A DNA stretch of 7,882 nt from an uncultured Caryophanales bacterium (GTDB taxonomy: Bacteria; Bacillota_I; Bacilli_A; RF39; UBA660): NCBI GenBank assembly GCA_937897245.1, contig CALCBO010000192.1, positions 1-7,882 of the forward strand, given 5' to 3'. The notes below the pieces were generated by a model that was given only the letters and a program-made list of their open reading frames with translations, ran no database searches and was not told the DNA's origin. Position 1 is the stretch's first letter; every line of letters starts with the position of its first letter. A program made the position numbers and the translations under genes. Positions 5,798 to 7,882 of this stretch are shown piece by piece.

Positions 5798-7624
5798 CTA
5801 GTTAAAGGTTAACTGCCTATTATTCGGTATAAAACCATAAACAGATGTAGAACTTCCATATAACTTATTTGTAGTATTACTTATACCAGCACCATTTGTT
5901 TGAGGCGCTTTAATAATCCAGTTAGTTGCTCTCTCACCTAAATATATATAACTATCATTAGAAAACATATGATTCATATTAGTAACCTGTGAGGTATTCC
6001 AACCACTTATATCTAAGCTAAATGTTGAAGAACTATATCCAGCAGCACTGAATAAATAACTCATATCGGTAACATTTGAGGTATCCCATCCACTTAAAGT
6101 CAAATTATAAGATGTGGCATTATATCCTGTGTTATTAAACATATAACTGATATTAGTAACACTTTCTGTTTTCCAACTATTTAGATCTAGGTTAAATGTG
6201 GTAGCACTATATCCGGCATTAGAAAACATATAACTCATATTGATAACCTGTGAGGCATTCCATCCACTTATATTTCCTATAGACCAAGTTGTGGCATCAT
6301 GTCCTGCATATTCAAACATTTCTATCATATATTTTACTTTTGAGGTGTTCCAAGCGCTTAAGTCTAAAGTAAATGATGTTGATGAATAAGCGGCATTTTT
6401 AAACATATAACTCATACCTTCAACTTGAGAGGTATTCCATCCACTCAAATCTCCAATGTTCCATGTTGTAGCATTATATCCAGCATCCATAAACATAGAA
6501 CTCATAGTAGTAACACTTGAAGTATCCCAGTCACTTATATCTCCAATATCATATTCTAATGTTTCTTTTCCTGAACCACTAAACATATATTGCATATCTT
6601 CAACTTTTGAAGTATCCCATTCACTTAAATCACCAATACTCCATGTTGTTGCCCTATATCCTGCACTACGAAACATACCATTCATGTTTGTTACATTTGA
6701 AGTATCCCATTTATCTAGTCCTTCTATATTGAATGTTGATACCCCACCACCAACGCTAAACAAATCACTCATATCTGTTACATATGATACATATAAATTT
6801 GTTACATCCAAATCCAGTAATGTTGATTTTGATCCTACTCCAGTAAACCAATACTTAACGCTTTCAGGAGCAACGATACCTTCTATTCTTACTCTTGTTA
6901 TATTTTTAACTCTTTCACCAGCAGCTCCTGTTGCAATATACCATGGTGACTTCCATTGACTATCAAATGCTCTGTTTCCTTGAAAATCTCCGATAGTCTT
7001 TCCTGGAATTTCATAACTAGATATAATCAAAGTTTCTGACAAATCGCTATCATCGTTATCTTGGATAGACCAAAATATAACATCATTAACTTCAATATCA
7101 GTCCAATGTGCATAAAGAACTGTATCATTATATAATTGTATTTTTTGTGTTTTATAATATGAAATACCAGTATTATCTGATTCAATATTAAAGTTTCCAA
7201 TCATTTGATTATCAAGTTTAAATTTATAAAATAATTCTCTTGTTAAATCAAATTCAACTCCAGGTAATATTTTAACTTGATCCATTTGACCTGTTGCATT
7301 AACATTATTTTTATCAAATGTCAAAGTACAGTATTTTATCCATTGAGCATATAAAGTAATATTTTGATTTGTTGTTATGTAGGCTTGATCAGAATAACTA
7401 ATACCTGACCCATCGGCCTTTGTATTCCAACCTATAAAATTATAATCATCAGATTCATATTCATTTTGATTAAGCTGTGTAGTTGCATCTTCAATTACTG
7501 TTTGGTTGTGCATTGTTCCATCTATATAATTATTATTTTTTTCAAAAGTAACATTTTTATCCACAATTTTATCAATTTCTTTTCGGATTAAAAAATGTTC
7601 TTCTCCATATAAAATATAGTTCAT
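5798..7624 (-). CDS. Chimeric ORF: HolA-like N-terminus fused to InlB-repeat/BspA-type repeat surface protein
   Basis: This encodes 608 residues. Residues 1-24 (MNYILYGEEHFLIRKEI, then DKIVDKN) resemble the N-terminus of DNA polymerase III delta (compare LYGKETYLL in B. subtilis HolA). The position right after comEC is also where holA is expected. From about residue 24 the sequence becomes a Listeria-Bacteroides (Flg_new) repeat ending GWNTKADGSGISYSDQA and TLYAQW (24-95). A second, more divergent copy ends VLYAHW (98-174). A linker follows, then about ten BspA/DUF285-type repeats (roughly 276-560) with the pattern W(D/N)TSxVxxMxxMFxxAGYxATT. There is no signal peptide, membrane segment or LPxTG, although such repeat proteins are normally exported adhesins. 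The ATG has the ribosome site AGGTGAT overlapping the comEC stop. It could be a genuine rearrangement, a decayed gene or a misassembly. The surface-repeat identity is firm; the HolA origin of the N-terminus is strong inference. Confidence 0.88.
   Translation of the reverse strand: MNYILYGEEHFLIRKEIDKIVDKNVTFEKNNNYIDGTMHNQTVIEDATTQLNQNEYESDDYNFIGWNTKADGSGISYSDQAYITTNQNITLYAQWIKYCTLTFDKNNVNATGQMDQVKILPGVEFDLTRELFYKFKLDNQMIGNFNIESDNTGISYYKTQKIQLYNDTVLYAHWTDIEVNDVIFWSIQDNDDSDLSETLIISSYEIPGKTIGDFQGNRAFDSQWKSPWYIATGAAGERVKNITRVRIEGIVAPESVKYWFTGVGSKSTLLDLDVTNLYVSYVTDMSDLFSVGGGVSTFNIEGLDKWDTSNVTNMNGMFRSAGYRATTWSIGDLSEWDTSKVEDMQYMFSGSGKETLEYDIGDISDWDTSSVTTMSSMFMDAGYNATTWNIGDLSGWNTSQVEGMSYMFKNAAYSSTSFTLDLSAWNTSKVKYMIEMFEYAGHDATTWSIGNISGWNASQVINMSYMFSNAGYSATTFNLDLNSWKTESVTNISYMFNNTGYNATSYNLTLSGWDTSNVTDMSYLFSAAGYSSSTFSLDISGWNTSQVTNMNHMFSNDSYIYLGERATNWIIKAPQTNGAGISNTTNKLYGSSTSVYGFIPNNRQLTFN
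5945..6799 (-). repeat. Tandem BspA/DUF285-type repeat array (coding)
   Basis: About ten units of 29-30 residues. Conserved tryptophans at residues 306, 336, 366, 396, 425, 455, 484, 513 and 542 set the period. Thirty-residue units carry an IGD/IGN step (TTWSIGDLS). Twenty-nine-residue units replace it with LDL or LTL (TFNLDLN). The DNA is also repetitive, with recurring AACATATAACTCATA-like stretches on the plus strand, so units could expand, contract or recombine. Confidence 0.88.
7103..7555 (-). repeat. Two InlB/Listeria-Bacteroides (Flg_new) repeats (coding)
   Basis: The first copy (residues 24-95) begins NVTFEKNN, contains GTMHNQ and FIGWNTKADGSG, and ends TLYAQW. The second (98-174) begins LTFDKNN, has TGQMDQ and NTGISY, and ends VLYAHW. 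These beta-grasp-like modules are typical of secreted Bacillota surface proteins and usually follow a signal peptide, which is missing here. Confidence 0.82.
7553..7624 (-). pseudogene. holA: Apparent 5' fragment of holA (DNA polymerase III delta) forming the start of the chimera
   Basis: The first 24 codons read YILYGEEHFLIRKEID, which fits the opening strand and helix of the HolA AAA+ domain. Delta loads the sliding clamp within the clamp-loader complex and is essential. Placement 8 bases after comEC, with a coupled ribosome site, matches the common comEC-holA order. None of the remaining ~300 codons of holA is found in the window. The match is short, so the call rests on both sequence and synteny. 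Confidence 0.6.
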
Positions 7625-7632
7625 TTCATCAC

Positions 7633-7882
7633 CTATTTAATTATAGCAAATTCATTACAACCCGTCCGTACAAAATTTATAAAAGACGTAAAAAAGATTG
7701 TTATACTCCCATCTATTTGTGTATTTAATATATATGAATCTGCTATATCTAAATTTTGTAATACTTCTATATGAGGATGTGCATACCTATTATTTTTTCC
7801 ACTACTAATAACACTAATCAAAGGATGCATTTGCAATAAAAAAGAAAGATCTGAACTCGTATTGGAACCATGATGCCCAACT
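7633..7882 (-). CDS. comEC: ComEC/Rec2 competence protein, C-terminal end, cut by window edge
   Basis: ComEC is the inner-membrane channel that carries single-stranded DNA into the cell during transformation; its C-terminal metallo-beta-lactamase-like domain is thought to act on DNA. The visible 82 codons start VGHHGSNTSS, the typical late motif of this domain. ISSGKNNRYAHPH follows, then QIDGSITIFFT, as at the end of many ComEC proteins. The frame is open to the window edge, so a start at the TTG near 7836 would be internal and wrong. The stop is TAG at 7635-7633, and the next gene begins 8 bases later with its ribosome site on the comEC stop, implying one operon. A stand-alone MBL-fold protein with a ComEC-like domain cannot be excluded, but the following HolA-like start supports comEC. 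Confidence 0.88.
   Translation of the reverse strand, partial: VGHHGSNTSSDLSFLLQMHPLISVISSGKNNRYAHPHIEVLQNLDIADSYILNTQIDGSITIFFTSFINFVRTGCNEFAIIK

Noticed and set aside
6456..6959. Plus-strand ORF of 167 aa
   Set aside because: It is antisense to the repeat array and inherits its periodicity. It has no ribosome site and no independent domain.
7460..7553. HolA homology continuing through VIEDATTQL (residues 43-51)
   Set aside because: The segment fits better as the middle of a Flg_new repeat (GTMHNQ followed by a GWNTKADGSG end), so the junction is placed near residue 24.
7633..7836. Short independent gene starting at TTG 7836
   Set aside because: The frame continues upstream to the window edge with VGHHGSNTSS, so this is the end of comEC.

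Overview
This is a very AT-rich window in which every convincing gene lies on the minus strand, so it reads right to left. The standard code fits (Trp is TGG, stops are TAA/TAG, no internal TGA is needed), Shine-Dalgarno sequences are strong, and addBA and a comEC-holA junction are present. Together these suggest a Bacillota bacterium, probably an uncultured AT-rich Bacilli/Mollicutes-like lineage. The lineage is inference.

From right to left: (i) 7882-7633 is the C-terminal end of comEC, the DNA-uptake channel. (ii) 7624-5798 is one open frame. It starts where holA (DNA polymerase III delta) is expected, and its first ~24 residues look like HolA. It then changes abruptly into a surface-protein sequence: two InlB/Listeria-Bacteroides (Flg_new-type) repeats followed by about ten 29-30-residue BspA/DUF285-type repeats. 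It has no signal peptide. This apparent holA/surface-protein chimera is the most unusual object in the window. (iii) 5790-5767 is a hairpin terminator. (iv) 5764-3978 is an ISL3-family insertion sequence with near-identical 21-bp inverted ends and an extra copy of the end motif inside the right end. It also has its own protective terminator, a promoter and a palindrome ahead of the transposase. The transposase catalytic core is intact, but its 5' part carries an amber codon and a one-base frame change at an A7 run. A small coupled ORF follows, and a bidirectional terminator lies near the left end. (v) 3921-1 is an addB-addA operon for double-strand-break repair. AddB is unusually short (766 aa) and has no visible Walker A, but keeps the nuclease and iron-sulfur motifs. 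AddA is cut by the window edge.

AddAB process broken DNA ends for RecA. ComEC imports single-stranded DNA, and holA often follows comEC in Bacillota. The insertion sequence and the repeat-rich surface module sit between these two housekeeping blocks, which points to a local rearrangement or an assembly join. There is no tRNA, rRNA, CRISPR array or recognisable riboswitch. The two non-coding stretches (3922-4121 and 5622-5797) are filled by promoters, IS ends and terminators.
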